37,378 bases of DNA. It comes from CAZWXH01 sp964637725 (GTDB lineage Bacteria; Bacillota_I; Bacilli_A; Erysipelotrichales; Coprobacillaceae). Shown here in pieces: positions 25,620 to 34,126 of this stretch. The notes under the pieces were generated by a model. That model did no database searches and was not told where the DNA came from. It was given only the letters and a program-made list of their open reading frames with translations. Where the stretch lies: contig CAZWXH010000004.1 in assembly GCA_964637725.1 (NCBI GenBank), forward strand, positions 1-37,378, given 5' to 3'. A program made the position numbers and the translations under genes. Every line of letters begins with the position of its first letter. The first letter of the stretch is position 1.

Positions 25620-26600
25620 CTAATATTCATTAAAAATAACTTGAATCTCTTTTCTATCATCGGTTTGTAAGAGCGCTAACATCAATAATACTCTTGCTTT
25701 TTGAGCAGATAGTGTATTCGCTGGTATACAGAATTGATAAGGATCAAACACAGAATCGCTAAATACAATCCCTTGTGATACACGAGAAGCTCTTACAAAT
25801 ACTTTCCCTTGTCTTGATAAATCATTAATGGCTTTTAACCACATATCATTATAATTACCATTTCCTGATCCTACTATGATAATTCCTTTATTTGTTTTGG
25901 CTAAATCATATAAGATGTTTTCAGTTGCTCCAGCATAGAAATATGCGATTGCAACATTTGGTAAAGTCGTGAATTTTTCTTTAGAGAAACGTGAAGCTAA
26001 GGTATGTATTTTAAAAGTTCTTGAGAAAAAATAGACTTGATCATCTTGCATATACCCTAAACACCCAAAGGCTTTTTGATCAAAGGCATCCATTTTATAA
26101 TTGGTGATTTTTTGAATATCTCTACCTGAATATATAGTATTAGAAAACAATCCCATTACTCCTTGGTGGTGAGCTTCATTATCGGTTGCTAAACAAATTG
26201 CTTGATATAGGTTATAAGGTCCATCTGCACTTGTTGCAGTCGCAGGACGCATTGCTCCAGTAATTACAATTGGTTTGGCAGTATTCAAAGTTAATGTTAA
26301 AAAATATGCTGTTTCATCTAAAGTATCTGTTCCATGTGTTACAACAACACCATCAATATTATCATCAGCAACAATCTCATTAATCTTATTTGCGAGTATC
26401 GTCCATTTCTCTGGGCCCATTTCATTACTATCAATATTCATTAATTGATATTCTTGAATATGGGCAACTTCTTTAATCATAGGAATTGATTCAATGACTT
26501 GATCAACTGTCATCTCCCCTGCTTTATATGAAGTTGTCTTTCCTAACTGCCCAGTTCCAGCAATCGTACCCCCAGTAGCAACTATCGCTATTGTTTTCAT
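25620..26600 (-). CDS. L-asparaginase (type II family, no signal peptide)
   Basis: The enzyme hydrolyses L-asparagine to aspartate and ammonia. It is 326 residues from ATG 26600; the frame is open to 26633 but the extra residues carry no ribosome site. Motifs are the nucleophile threonine T12 in ATGGTIAGTG, the second triad region VVTHGTDTLDETAY (T91, D92) and SADGPYNLY. No N-terminal signal is present, so the enzyme is likely cytoplasmic although its motif set is that of the high-affinity AnsB group. Glutaminase side activity is common in the family. Confidence 0.92.
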   Translation of the reverse strand: MKTIAIVATGGTIAGTGQLGKTTSYKAGEMTVDQVIESIPMIKEVAHIQEYQLMNIDSNEMGPEKWTILANKINEIVADDNIDGVVVTHGTDTLDETAYFLTLTLNTAKPIVITGAMRPATATSADGPYNLYQAICLATDNEAHHQGVMGLFSNTIYSGRDIQKITNYKMDAFDQKAFGCLGYMQDDQVYFFSRTFKIHTLASRFSKEKFTTLPNVAIAYFYAGATENILYDLAKTNKGIIIVGSGNGNYNDMWLKAINDLSRQGKVFVRASRVSQGIVFSDSVFDPYQFCIPANTLSAQKARVLLMLALLQTDDRKEIQVIFNEY

Positions 26601-26657
26601 ATTATCACTCTTTTCTGTCTGTAATGATATCATTTTATTTTTTAATTATCAATGAAT

Positions 26658-26684
26658 AAATGATACCCAAAATAGGTATCATTT
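26658..26684 (-). terminator. Probable terminator after the DUF1801 gene
   Basis: A 10-bp stem AAATGATACC/GGTATCATTT with a 7-nt loop includes the stop codon of the DUF1801 gene. The T-run behind it is weak, so efficiency is uncertain. Confidence 0.55.
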
Positions 26685-27035
26685 ATGATTTCTTTCAACA
26701 ATCTCTTGAATTGCTTGAATAATTATAGTTCTTTCTTCAATCTTATCAAATGCAACATTCACACAACCTTTTCCCTTACCTGGACGAGAAAGTTTTTCTT
26801 TCAGTATGACAATATAATCAAAATCCATTGTATGTAAAGAAAAATGATTCTTCCCATAACCAAAAGCAATATAATTTCTAGCGGCTCCACTACCTAATTT
26901 ATAGGTAGGCATTTGAAATGAGATGACTTCATCTAAAGATGCGTAATGCTTACGCATATAATTGACAAAGTATTCTATCCATTCTTTAGCAAGTGGTGGT
27001 AGTTCACTTATAAATACATCAACTTTATTATTCAT
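26679..27035 (-). CDS. DUF1801 family protein (YdhG/Fra-like fold)
   Basis: The 118-residue cytoplasmic protein matches the DUF1801 pattern: ISELPPLAKEWIEYFVNYMRKH, EVISFQMPTYKLG, YIAFGYGKNHFSLHTMDF and a C-terminal helix. Some members are named iron chaperone-like, but the function of the family is not established. The ATG follows the stop of the upstream GH1 gene by 12 bp with a GGAAG site, so the two are probably co-transcribed. A functional link with beta-glucoside use is not supported. Confidence 0.75.
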   Translation of the reverse strand: MNNKVDVFISELPPLAKEWIEYFVNYMRKHYASLDEVISFQMPTYKLGSGAARNYIAFGYGKNHFSLHTMDFDYIVILKEKLSRPGKGKGCVNVAFDKIEERTIIIQAIQEIVERNHK

Positions 27036-27047
27036 ATTACACTTCCT

Positions 27048-28442
27048 TTAGTCTAATTCTTCCCCATTTGTTTCAATAACTTTCTTATACCAGTCAAAAG
27101 ATTTTTTCTTATATCTTTTAAGAGTTCCATGACCTTCATTATCTTTATCTACATAAATAAAACCATATCTTTTTTTCATCTCACCAGTACCTGCTGAAAC
27201 AATATCAATAGGTCCCCAATAAGTATAACCAATTAAATCAACACCATCACTTACAGCTTCTTTCATTGCTTGAATATGATCTCTAAGATAATCAATACGA
27301 TAATCATCATTAACTGTATTGTCAATCAATTCATCTTCAGTACCCATTCCATTTTCAACCACAAAGAGAGGTTTTTGATAACGATCATAAACTTCATTTA
27401 AGACATATCTAAATCCTAAAGGATCAATTTGCCAACCCCAAGGTGTTTCTTTTAAATAAGGATTAGGCTCACCTACTAAACCTCCAGTATGTCCAAGTAT
27501 TGGCATCCCTTCTTTATATGTCGTTGTTCGATAATAAGAAAGCCCTAAATAATCACTTGGATACTCTTTTATAATTTCTAAATCTCCTGGTTGAATATCT
27601 AAATGAACATCAAATTCTTCAAATATTCTTTCGCTATATGTTGGATAGTATCCTCGCATCATAACATCACTAAAGAATAACGAACGTCTTCTTAAATTAT
27701 ATGCACCAAATACATCTTCAGGTTTACATGTATGAGGATAGACACCACTTAATGATAACATACAACCTATCTTTGCTTGAGGAATAATTTCATGACAAAG
27801 CTTATTTGCTTGGCTACTTGCAACAAACATATTGTGAGCAGCTTGAAAAATACACTGCATTTGATTGTCTTTTGTTTTAGGCTTAATTGCGCCAGCCGCA
27901 AAGGGGATTGTATGAACATTATTAATCTCATTAAAAGTCATCCAATATTTAACTTGATCTTTATAACGATTAAAAATAACTTCACAATATCTTTGAAAGA
28001 ACTCAATCAGTTTTCGATTCTCCCATCCACCATATTCATCATATAAATGTAACGGTGTCTCATAATGTGATATTGTCACTATTGGTTCCATTCCTAATTC
28101 TAACATTTCATTAAATAAATCATCATAAAACTTAAGACCTTTTTCATTGGGTGCTTCTTCATCCCCGTTAGGGAATATCCTCGCCCATGAAATTGATGTT
28201 CTAAAACAATTAAAACCTATTTTACTCATGAACTCAAGATCCTCTTTATAAGTATGATAAAAATCAATAGCATCATGAGAAGGATAGTATTTCCCTTCAA
28301 TCACTTTATCATCTGCTTCATAAACAAGACCAGTTGAAACATCAGTTACATTGATACCTTTACCATCTTCTAAATATGCACCTTCTGATTGATTTGCCGC
28401 AATTGCGCCACCCCATAAAAAATCTTTACGTAATTTCTTCAT
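27048..28442 (-). CDS. 6-phospho-beta-glucosidase, glycoside hydrolase family 1
   Basis: The 464-residue cytoplasmic enzyme cleaves phosphorylated beta-glucosides delivered by a PTS transporter. The N-terminal GH1 signature FLWGGAIAANQSEGAY is present, acid/base E172 is in MTFNEINN and nucleophile E363 is in FVVENGMG. The C-terminal stretch GEMKKRYGFIYVD supplies the Lys-x-Tyr part of the phosphate-binding loop that separates 6-phospho enzymes from plain glucosidases. No PTS permease or antiterminator is adjacent. The promoter region carries a four-pentamer phased element (28496-28530) shared with the second GH1 gene. Confidence 0.93.
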   Translation of the reverse strand: MKKLRKDFLWGGAIAANQSEGAYLEDGKGINVTDVSTGLVYEADDKVIEGKYYPSHDAIDFYHTYKEDLEFMSKIGFNCFRTSISWARIFPNGDEEAPNEKGLKFYDDLFNEMLELGMEPIVTISHYETPLHLYDEYGGWENRKLIEFFQRYCEVIFNRYKDQVKYWMTFNEINNVHTIPFAAGAIKPKTKDNQMQCIFQAAHNMFVASSQANKLCHEIIPQAKIGCMLSLSGVYPHTCKPEDVFGAYNLRRRSLFFSDVMMRGYYPTYSERIFEEFDVHLDIQPGDLEIIKEYPSDYLGLSYYRTTTYKEGMPILGHTGGLVGEPNPYLKETPWGWQIDPLGFRYVLNEVYDRYQKPLFVVENGMGTEDELIDNTVNDDYRIDYLRDHIQAMKEAVSDGVDLIGYTYWGPIDIVSAGTGEMKKRYGFIYVDKDNEGHGTLKRYKKKSFDWYKKVIETNGEELD

Positions 28443-28462
28443 AAGATCAACTCCTTATTTTT

Positions 28463-28530
28463 AGTATAAACCTTCTCTTTTAAAACAAGGACTTTTTTCA
28501 TTTTGTGAAATACGTTTTCATGATGTGAAA
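28463..28530 (-). promoter_or_regulatory. Promoter region of the first GH1 gene with phased pentamer element
   Basis: 28496-28530 reads on the minus strand TTTCA-N5-TGAAA-N5-TTTCA-N5-TGAAA, all four pentamers exact and 10 bp apart. A -10 TATACT lies at 28463-28468, 27 bp downstream. The middle part resembles a catabolite-response element but is one base too long for the consensus. Confidence 0.65.
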
Positions 28531-28546
28531 GAAAAACAATCGATAA

Positions 28547-29500
28547 TTATAATACATTGAATACATACTTTTTTAGATCAGTCAAAGATATATCCTCTAG
28601 TATATAATCCCCTATAGAACTCAATTGTTCTAAAGAACATCTTTTTAACCAACTTGTATCTTTATGATACTTCTTTTCTAAAATGTGCGAATACATTTGA
28701 TATAATGTTTCTTTTCTACCTTCTTCTTTCCCTTTCGCTATTCCTTCTTCCTTACCTTCTTCTTTACCTTTGGCTATTCCTTCTTTTCGTGCATAATTAA
28801 GTTTTGAATGATATAATCTCTCATCTCTATCTTTTGCACACCATGCAAAGTAATCATCTGATTCTATAAACTCCCAATACTTATCCATAATCTCCTCAAC
28901 CTCCTTACATGTCCTCTCTTCCTGATATCTTCTTCCTGTCTTTAATAAATACATAACCTTATCTATTGTTGTCTCTACTCTTTCTAGCCTCTCTAACTGA
29001 ACGATTCTCATATGTACCTTATGATATGGTAATGACTTTCTTTGTTTTTCATCATACATCATAAAATCATATTGATATTCATCTAAGTCAGATATATTTT
29101 TTTCACTTATTATTAGCTGATAGACATCTTTAATTTTATGATAATTTACTCCTTTTCTTTCTTGTCTTTCTAATAACTTATAAGCATAACATTGAAATCT
29201 AATAAAATCATCCTCATTAATTAGCCCTTTTTGCATTTCTATATTATAAAGATGTCTTTGTTCATCTCTAGCTACTATATCTAAGATCATCTTCTTGCCA
29301 TTATATGCATTTTGATAAAACTCTGTTTTCTCTACTTTTGTTTCAATGATATGATCATCTATAATAGACTGACAGATAAGCAATCTTAAAATATCGGACT
29401 TTTCCATAACATAATGGAAAAAACCATCAGATGTTATAACGTTCTTCATGATGTTTATTGGATAAACCACTGATTTTTCTTTAACAATGTGTGTCTTCAT
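28547..29500 (-). CDS. Rpn-family / PD-(D/E)XK nuclease-like protein
   Basis: The 317-residue protein matches the group named PD-(D/E)XK nuclease family transposase, or Rpn recombination-promoting nuclease. The active-site candidates are D74 in ILDIVARD and E88-x-Q90 in YNIEMQ. A helical region follows, then a low-complexity Lys/Glu/Gly stretch with two copies of a 12-residue repeat (GIAKGKEEGKEE / GIAKGKEEGRKE) before the C-terminal domain. Rpn proteins are hypervariable, often multicopy, and linked to DNA cleavage, recombination and phage defence. No inverted repeats are seen around it, so it is not an insertion sequence. A promoter lies at 29573-29600 and AGGAGG precedes the ATG. It stands alone between two GH1 genes. 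Confidence 0.8.
   Translation of the reverse strand: MKTHIVKEKSVVYPINIMKNVITSDGFFHYVMEKSDILRLLICQSIIDDHIIETKVEKTEFYQNAYNGKKMILDIVARDEQRHLYNIEMQKGLINEDDFIRFQCYAYKLLERQERKGVNYHKIKDVYQLIISEKNISDLDEYQYDFMMYDEKQRKSLPYHKVHMRIVQLERLERVETTIDKVMYLLKTGRRYQEERTCKEVEEIMDKYWEFIESDDYFAWCAKDRDERLYHSKLNYARKEGIAKGKEEGKEEGIAKGKEEGRKETLYQMYSHILEKKYHKDTSWLKRCSLEQLSSIGDYILEDISLTDLKKYVFNVL
28709..28780 (-). repeat. Two 36-bp tandem repeats in the Rpn-family gene
   Basis: Copies at 28709-28744 and 28745-28780 encode GIAKGKEEG(R/K)(K/E)E. Copy-number change here would stay in frame and alter a charged linker. Confidence 0.8.
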
Positions 29501-29572
29501 AAAATATCCTCCTACTTATATATACATATTATTTTTATATTTTTCTTTTTTTAGATAATATTTATTGAAATA

Positions 29573-29600
29573 ATTATATCATATTATTTACTATAAGCAA
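29573..29600 (-). promoter_or_regulatory. Promoter of the Rpn-family gene
   Basis: Minus strand: -35 TTGCTT (29595-29600), 16-bp spacer, -10 TATAAT (29573-29578), about 70 bp upstream of the start codon. It follows the terminator of the second GH1 gene, so the gene has its own transcription unit. Confidence 0.6.
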
Positions 29601-29611
29601 CTATAACGAAT

Positions 29612-29640
29612 AAAAAAAAGACATCGGTTAATCGATGTCT
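29612..29640 (-). terminator. Terminator after the second GH1 gene
   Basis: Minus strand: AGACATCG (29633-29640) pairs with CGATGTCT (29619-29626), followed by an eight-base T-run. The stop codon lies in the loop region. Confidence 0.9.
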
Positions 29641-29842
29641 GATAAGTCTTCACCATTTGTTGATACTACTTTTTTATACCATTCAAATGATTGTTTTTTA
29701 CTTCTTTCTAAAGTTCCATTTCCTTCGTTATCTCTATCTACATAAATGAAACCATAACGTTTTTTCATTTCTCCAGTTGTAAATGATACACAATCAATAC
29801 AACCCCATGGTGTATATCCCATTAAATCTACACCATCTATTT
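29628..29842 (-). CDS. Second GH1 6-phospho-beta-glucosidase, C-terminal part
   Basis: About 70 residues after the 10-N gap: IDGVDLMGYTPWGCIDCVSF, then GEMKKRYGFIYVDRDNEG and FEWYKKVVSTNGEDLSDID. This is the C terminus of the enzyme starting at 31087 and contains the Lys-x-Tyr part of its phosphate-binding loop. It matches the end of the first GH1 enzyme closely. It should be joined with the upstream part once the gap is resolved; it is not an independent gene. Confidence 0.85.
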
Positions 29843-29852
29843 NNNNNNNNNN
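29843..29852. other. Assembly gap (10 N) inside the second GH1 gene
   Basis: Ten N separate two parts of one enzyme. Comparison with the first GH1 protein (MKEAVSDGVDL) shows that almost no residues are missing, so the N-run and its immediate flanks are probably a joining artefact. Confidence 0.85.
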
Positions 29853-29854
29853 GA

Positions 29855-31087
29855 TTATATTGGTTTCTTCATTTCAATAATATGATTTCTTAAGTAATCA
29901 ATACGGTAAGGATCAAGACAGCTTCCATCAGCTTCTTTTTGATCAATAGCTCCAAAACCATTTTCTACGATAAATAAAGGTAATTCATATCTTTCATAGA
30001 ATAAATTTAAAGCATAACGTAAACCTTCTGGATCAATTGCCCAACCCCAATCAGATTCCTTAATAAATGGATTCTTAACTGAATGTTCACCAGAACCATC
30101 TAATGATTCAGAGACATCATTGTTAACTGTAGAATCAACAACATTTGTCATATAATAAGAGAAACCAATATAATCAACTGTTCCTTCTTTTAAAGCCTTT
30201 AAGTCATCTTTTGTAATATCTAAATTAAATCCTTTTCTTTCAAACATCTTTAATGCATATGCAGGATAATGTCCACGGCATTGTACATCACAAAAGAACC
30301 AACGATCATGCATGGCTTCAACTGATAACATCATATCAGCTGGACGACATGAGAATGGATAAATTGGAACCATTGCGATCATATTTCCAATTCTAAAATC
30401 TTTATTAATCTCATATCCAGCTTTCACAGCTAGAGCACTTGCTACTAATTCATAATGACCACATTGATACATTGCTTCTTCAGGATTTGGATAATTACCA
30501 AAATGAGCTCCTGAGTTTGTCCAACCAAAGATATCATTTTTAAAGTTCATTTGATTATTAATTTCATTAAAAGTCATCCAGTATTTTACTTTTCCTTTGT
30601 ATCTTTCAAAACAAACCTTCGCAAACTTAACGAAGAAATCAATTGTCTTTCGATTCATGAAACCACCATATTCTTTTGCAAGATGATAAGGCATTTCAAA
30701 ATGTGATAAAGTTACGACAGGTTCAATTCCATATTTTAATAATTCATCGAAAACATCATCATAAAACTTTAATCCTTCTTCATCAGGTTGTTCTTCATCA
30801 CCATTAGGAAAGATTCTTGTCCATGCTATAGATGTTCTAAAGCATTTAAAACCAAGTTCTGCAAACAATGCAATATCTTCTTTATAACGATGATAAAAAT
30901 CAATACCTACATGATTAGGGTAATACTTCCCTTCTTCAATTGTATCAGTAATAACACGCGGAACCCCATGAGCTCCTGCAGTCATCACATCTGCAACACT
31001 ATACCCCTTAGAAGTTTCTAACACACCACCTTCAAATTGATGAGCAGCTAAAGCTCCACCCCATAAAAAGTCTTTGCTTAATACCAT
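29855..31087 (-). CDS. Second GH1 6-phospho-beta-glucosidase, N-terminal and catalytic part
   Basis: The 410-residue segment has the GH1 signature FLWGGALAAHQFEGG, acid/base E175 in MTFNEINN and nucleophile E375 in FIVENGFG. It ends at an in-frame TAA (29855-29857) only two bases from the 10-N gap, and the missing C terminus follows across the gap. Joined, the protein would be about 480 residues, the normal length for the family, so a real pseudogene is less likely than an assembly fault. It shares strand, family and an upstream pentamer element with the first GH1 gene. The enzyme would cleave a phosphorylated aryl-beta-glucoside or beta-disaccharide in the cytoplasm. CGGAGG precedes the ATG. 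Confidence 0.88.
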   Translation of the reverse strand: MVLSKDFLWGGALAAHQFEGGVLETSKGYSVADVMTAGAHGVPRVITDTIEEGKYYPNHVGIDFYHRYKEDIALFAELGFKCFRTSIAWTRIFPNGDEEQPDEEGLKFYDDVFDELLKYGIEPVVTLSHFEMPYHLAKEYGGFMNRKTIDFFVKFAKVCFERYKGKVKYWMTFNEINNQMNFKNDIFGWTNSGAHFGNYPNPEEAMYQCGHYELVASALAVKAGYEINKDFRIGNMIAMVPIYPFSCRPADMMLSVEAMHDRWFFCDVQCRGHYPAYALKMFERKGFNLDITKDDLKALKEGTVDYIGFSYYMTNVVDSTVNNDVSESLDGSGEHSVKNPFIKESDWGWAIDPEGLRYALNLFYERYELPLFIVENGFGAIDQKEADGSCLDPYRIDYLRNHIIEMKKPI

Positions 31088-31112
31088 ATTATATCCTCCG
31101 TTTCTTGTCTTT

Positions 31113-31184
31113 ATTATACTACTAAATTAACAAAATTTAATCATTATTTTTTCATTATACGAAAAACATTTTTATGTTTTGAAA
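31113..31184 (-). promoter_or_regulatory. Promoter region of the second GH1 gene with phased pentamer element
   Basis: 31150-31184 reads on the minus strand TTTCA-N5-TAAAA-N5-TTTCG-N5-TGAAA, the same 35-bp layout as at 28496-28530 with two substitutions. A TATAAT lies at 31113-31118, 31 bp downstream. The element begins two bases past the deacetylase stop codon. Confidence 0.6.
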
Positions 31185-31185
31185 A

Positions 31186-32580
31186 CTAATTATGAACTGT
31201 GTGATGAAAGGTTGGTGAACTTTCATCAATAACTTCAAACTGATACCCTTTTTTAATCAAATACTCTAAGATAGAAGGCAACGACTTGACAGTATTATCA
31301 CAAGAGGCACTATCATGCATTAAAAACATAATATCTTCGCTGTTCCCAATTTCTTCAATTGCTTTTTTCTTTAAACCACTAACAGTCTTAATATTTTCAC
31401 CATCACCATTAATACTTGTCCAATCATAATATTGATATCCTAAATCAATGACTTTGTGGGTTAATCTTTTCATAATCCCAACATTATATTTCTTAGAAAC
31501 AAGATTACTAGAGCCCCCTGGAAATCTCATATAACGAGAATAAACACCGGTTTGTTGATATACCAGTTCTTTGATTTGATTAAGATCAGTAATATAGTTC
31601 TTTAAAGAACTATATATCTTTTCATAATCATGACTAAAGGTATGAAGTCCTATGGTATGCCCTTGTTCATGTGCTTCTTTAATATAATGATAATCATTAG
31701 GAGATGTTCCTGTCACAAAGAAAGTCGCTTTTATATTATATTTTTTAAGTATTTCTAGAACTTTTTTAGTATTTCTTGATGGTCCATCATCAAAAGTTAA
31801 ATAACAAGTTTTGATTCCATCTTTTACTGCTTCAATATTATCATATTTACTAAAGACTTCTACTACTCTTGGATATACTTCTTTATTGCCACTCGCATCT
31901 AAAACATGATAATAGATAGTATACTCGCCTATTTTATTAATATTTAGTTTTGAATCATCAATTGTATATTTGGGATTTTTATCATGATCATCGATAATTT
32001 GAACACCTTTTTTTAAATCAATAGTTTCACCCAAAAGCATACTAGCTTTATCTAATCCTAATAATGAAGGAGCTTCATTATCTTGTTTTTCTACCATGAC
32101 ATATGCAAACTTTTCAGTCCTGTTCTTATAACTATCTTCTACAACAACAATAACTTTATATGTTTTGACCTCATTGAAAATATAATCTTGTTTAAAATAA
32201 ACATGTGTTTTTGAATCATCTATTATATTCTCTACTAATGATTCTGGTTTTACTGTTTCATTCTTTAATATCTTGATGTTTTTTGTATCAAAAGAAGGAG
32301 ATATCTTATCATCAATAAATACTTTTAAAGAAAAAATCTTTTCTTTATAAATATAATCAATTTTATATTCTCCAAGATTTTGATTATTAACTTGAGGATG
32401 TATTTTTATATCATTGATATCCATATGACTGACTGCATCTATATAGTCATATGGTTTGATTTCATCATATAAGGCAAGATGAACTTCATCTTGTATAAAA
32501 TGAATACGTGGTTGCCTAGAGATAAAAACAATGATTATTCCACATAATATAATTCCTATAGAAAAAAAGACTTTCTTCAT
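31186..32580 (-). CDS. Membrane-anchored polysaccharide deacetylase (NodB domain) with Ig-like modules
   Basis: It is 464 residues from ATG 32580 (GGTGAG upstream; the in-frame TTG at 32592 is rejected). One N-terminal membrane helix (4-22) anchors the protein outside. Two beta-rich Ig-like segments follow (about 30-165 and 170-243; IGEYTIYYHVLDASGN is typical of bacterial Ig-like folds). The NodB catalytic domain is about 255-464: LTFDDGPS with D264/D265, metal ligands H313 and H317 in GLHTFSHDYE, RFPGGSS with R352, and MFLMHDS. Such enzymes remove acetyl groups from peptidoglycan GlcNAc/MurNAc or other cell-wall glycans and give lysozyme resistance. It follows murE by 43 bp. Confidence 0.88.
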   Translation of the reverse strand: MKKVFFSIGIILCGIIIVFISRQPRIHFIQDEVHLALYDEIKPYDYIDAVSHMDINDIKIHPQVNNQNLGEYKIDYIYKEKIFSLKVFIDDKISPSFDTKNIKILKNETVKPESLVENIIDDSKTHVYFKQDYIFNEVKTYKVIVVVEDSYKNRTEKFAYVMVEKQDNEAPSLLGLDKASMLLGETIDLKKGVQIIDDHDKNPKYTIDDSKLNINKIGEYTIYYHVLDASGNKEVYPRVVEVFSKYDNIEAVKDGIKTCYLTFDDGPSRNTKKVLEILKKYNIKATFFVTGTSPNDYHYIKEAHEQGHTIGLHTFSHDYEKIYSSLKNYITDLNQIKELVYQQTGVYSRYMRFPGGSSNLVSKKYNVGIMKRLTHKVIDLGYQYYDWTSINGDGENIKTVSGLKKKAIEEIGNSEDIMFLMHDSASCDNTVKSLPSILEYLIKKGYQFEVIDESSPTFHHTVHN

Positions 32581-32623
32581 ATGTCTCACCAAGATACTAT
32601 ATGATAGAATTGTCTTTTTTAGT

Positions 32624-34078
32624 CTAATTATTTAAATATTCTTCAATGATTTGTTTTTCACTAAAAGGTAATTTCTCTTTATCAAGAATTTGATAATCTT
32701 CATGACCTTTCCCTAGGCATAAAATTACATCACCTTTTTTGGCTTGTTCTAGCGCATAAATAAGTGCTTCTTTACGATCTTCAATAATAATATAGTCACC
32801 TTGATATCTATCAATCCCAATGACAATATCTTGACATATATCCAAAACCTTTTCACCTCTAGGATTATCCGCTGTTAGAATAGAAAATGCTTTATACTTT
32901 GCGACAACTTCACCCGTATCATAGCGACGTTTGACATCACGATGTCCACCAGCACCATAAACACAGATAAGACGATTAGGATGGTATTCATTGATTGTTT
33001 GGATAACACTCTCAAAAGAAAAGGCATTATGAGCATAATCAATAATAACAGTATAATCTTTATGCGTTGGTATAATCTCAACACGTCCTTTTACTCTTAC
33101 ATTTTCTAAAGCTTCTTTAATTATCGATGTGTCTATTTTTAAAAGTGCACAAACCATAATTGCGACTAAAGAATTATAGACACTAAAGTTTCCTGGAATA
33201 TTTGTTTCAAATGTATCATCAATAATTCCATTCGTTTGAAATGATACACCTAAAATACCTGGTCTTTGTAGTAATTGAATATGAGAAGCTTTTAAATCAC
33301 TTTGTTGATGAATAGAATATGTGAGTATTTGGCATTTGACATCTTTAATCATATCTTTATAATGCTCATCATCAGAATTAAAAATTCCAATTTTACACAT
33401 TTGAAACAACATTTTTTTGCATTCCATATAGTGTTCAAAAGAACGATGTTCGTTTTCACCAATATGATCAGAAGAAAGATTTGTAAATATTCCATAGTCA
33501 AAATCTATTCCCGCAACACGATTCAACATCAAGCCTTGTGAAGATACTTCCATAACACAATATTCACATCCAGCTTCAACCATTTCATTCATTAATTTTT
33601 GAAGTTCAAATGATTCTGGTGTTGTGTTTTTTGTTGGTCTCAATTGACCATTAACAATTGAACCAATTGTACCAATAATGCCTACTTTTTTAGAAGCATT
33701 TTGAAGGATAGACTCCATCATATAGGAAGTTGTTGTCTTACCTTTTGTGCCAGTAATCCCAATCACTGTCATCTTACGACTTGGATGATCATAAAAAGCA
33801 CATGATAACAATGCTAATGCATATCTCGCATCATCAACCTTAACAAAAGTAACACCACTTCTTTGGCTCACTACTTTTTCAACAACTATAACGTTTGCGC
33901 CTTGTTTGATCACTTGATCAATATAATCATGACCATCAACATTGGCACCTTGAATACATACAAATAAGCTTCCCAACTTAACTTGTCTTGAATCGTAATC
34001 AATTTGAACGACTTCTTGATCAATATTTCCTTGTAATAATTGATAATCAATTTCTTTTAATAGTTCTTCTAGTTTCAT
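32624..34078 (-). CDS. murE: UDP-N-acetylmuramyl-tripeptide synthetase
   Basis: MurE adds the third amino acid to UDP-MurNAc-L-Ala-D-Glu in the cytoplasm. It is 484 residues from ATG 34078, with GGTGAG directly before; in-frame ATGs upstream (34096, 34090) lie at or before that site. Motifs are the ATP loop GITGTKGKTT (107-116), NTTPES, EVSSQGL, TNLSSDHIGENEH, the carbamylated lysine region YMECKKMLF and DNPRGE near residue 400. DNPR is the meso-diaminopimelate-type substrate motif, whereas lysine-adding enzymes usually differ there. It stands apart from a classical dcw cluster. A TATAAT at 34095-34100 gives a very short leader. Confidence 0.94.
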   Translation of the reverse strand: MKLEELLKEIDYQLLQGNIDQEVVQIDYDSRQVKLGSLFVCIQGANVDGHDYIDQVIKQGANVIVVEKVVSQRSGVTFVKVDDARYALALLSCAFYDHPSRKMTVIGITGTKGKTTTSYMMESILQNASKKVGIIGTIGSIVNGQLRPTKNTTPESFELQKLMNEMVEAGCEYCVMEVSSQGLMLNRVAGIDFDYGIFTNLSSDHIGENEHRSFEHYMECKKMLFQMCKIGIFNSDDEHYKDMIKDVKCQILTYSIHQQSDLKASHIQLLQRPGILGVSFQTNGIIDDTFETNIPGNFSVYNSLVAIMVCALLKIDTSIIKEALENVRVKGRVEIIPTHKDYTVIIDYAHNAFSFESVIQTINEYHPNRLICVYGAGGHRDVKRRYDTGEVVAKYKAFSILTADNPRGEKVLDICQDIVIGIDRYQGDYIIIEDRKEALIYALEQAKKGDVILCLGKGHEDYQILDKEKLPFSEKQIIEEYLNN

Positions 34079-34126
34079 TTTTCTCACCATTTTCATTATA
34101 TATGTTTTTACTTATGAAAGAAAGGA

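Noticed and set aside
28506..28520. Possible CcpA catabolite-response element TGAAATACGTTTTCA
   Set aside because: It is 15 bases long and off the TGWAANCGNTNWCA spacing by one; it is better explained as the centre of the four-pentamer element repeated at the second GH1 gene.
28547..29500. Insertion sequence with a transposase
   Set aside because: The protein group is sometimes named transposase, but no terminal inverted repeats or target duplication are visible around the gene, and the active-site pattern is PD-(D/E)XK.
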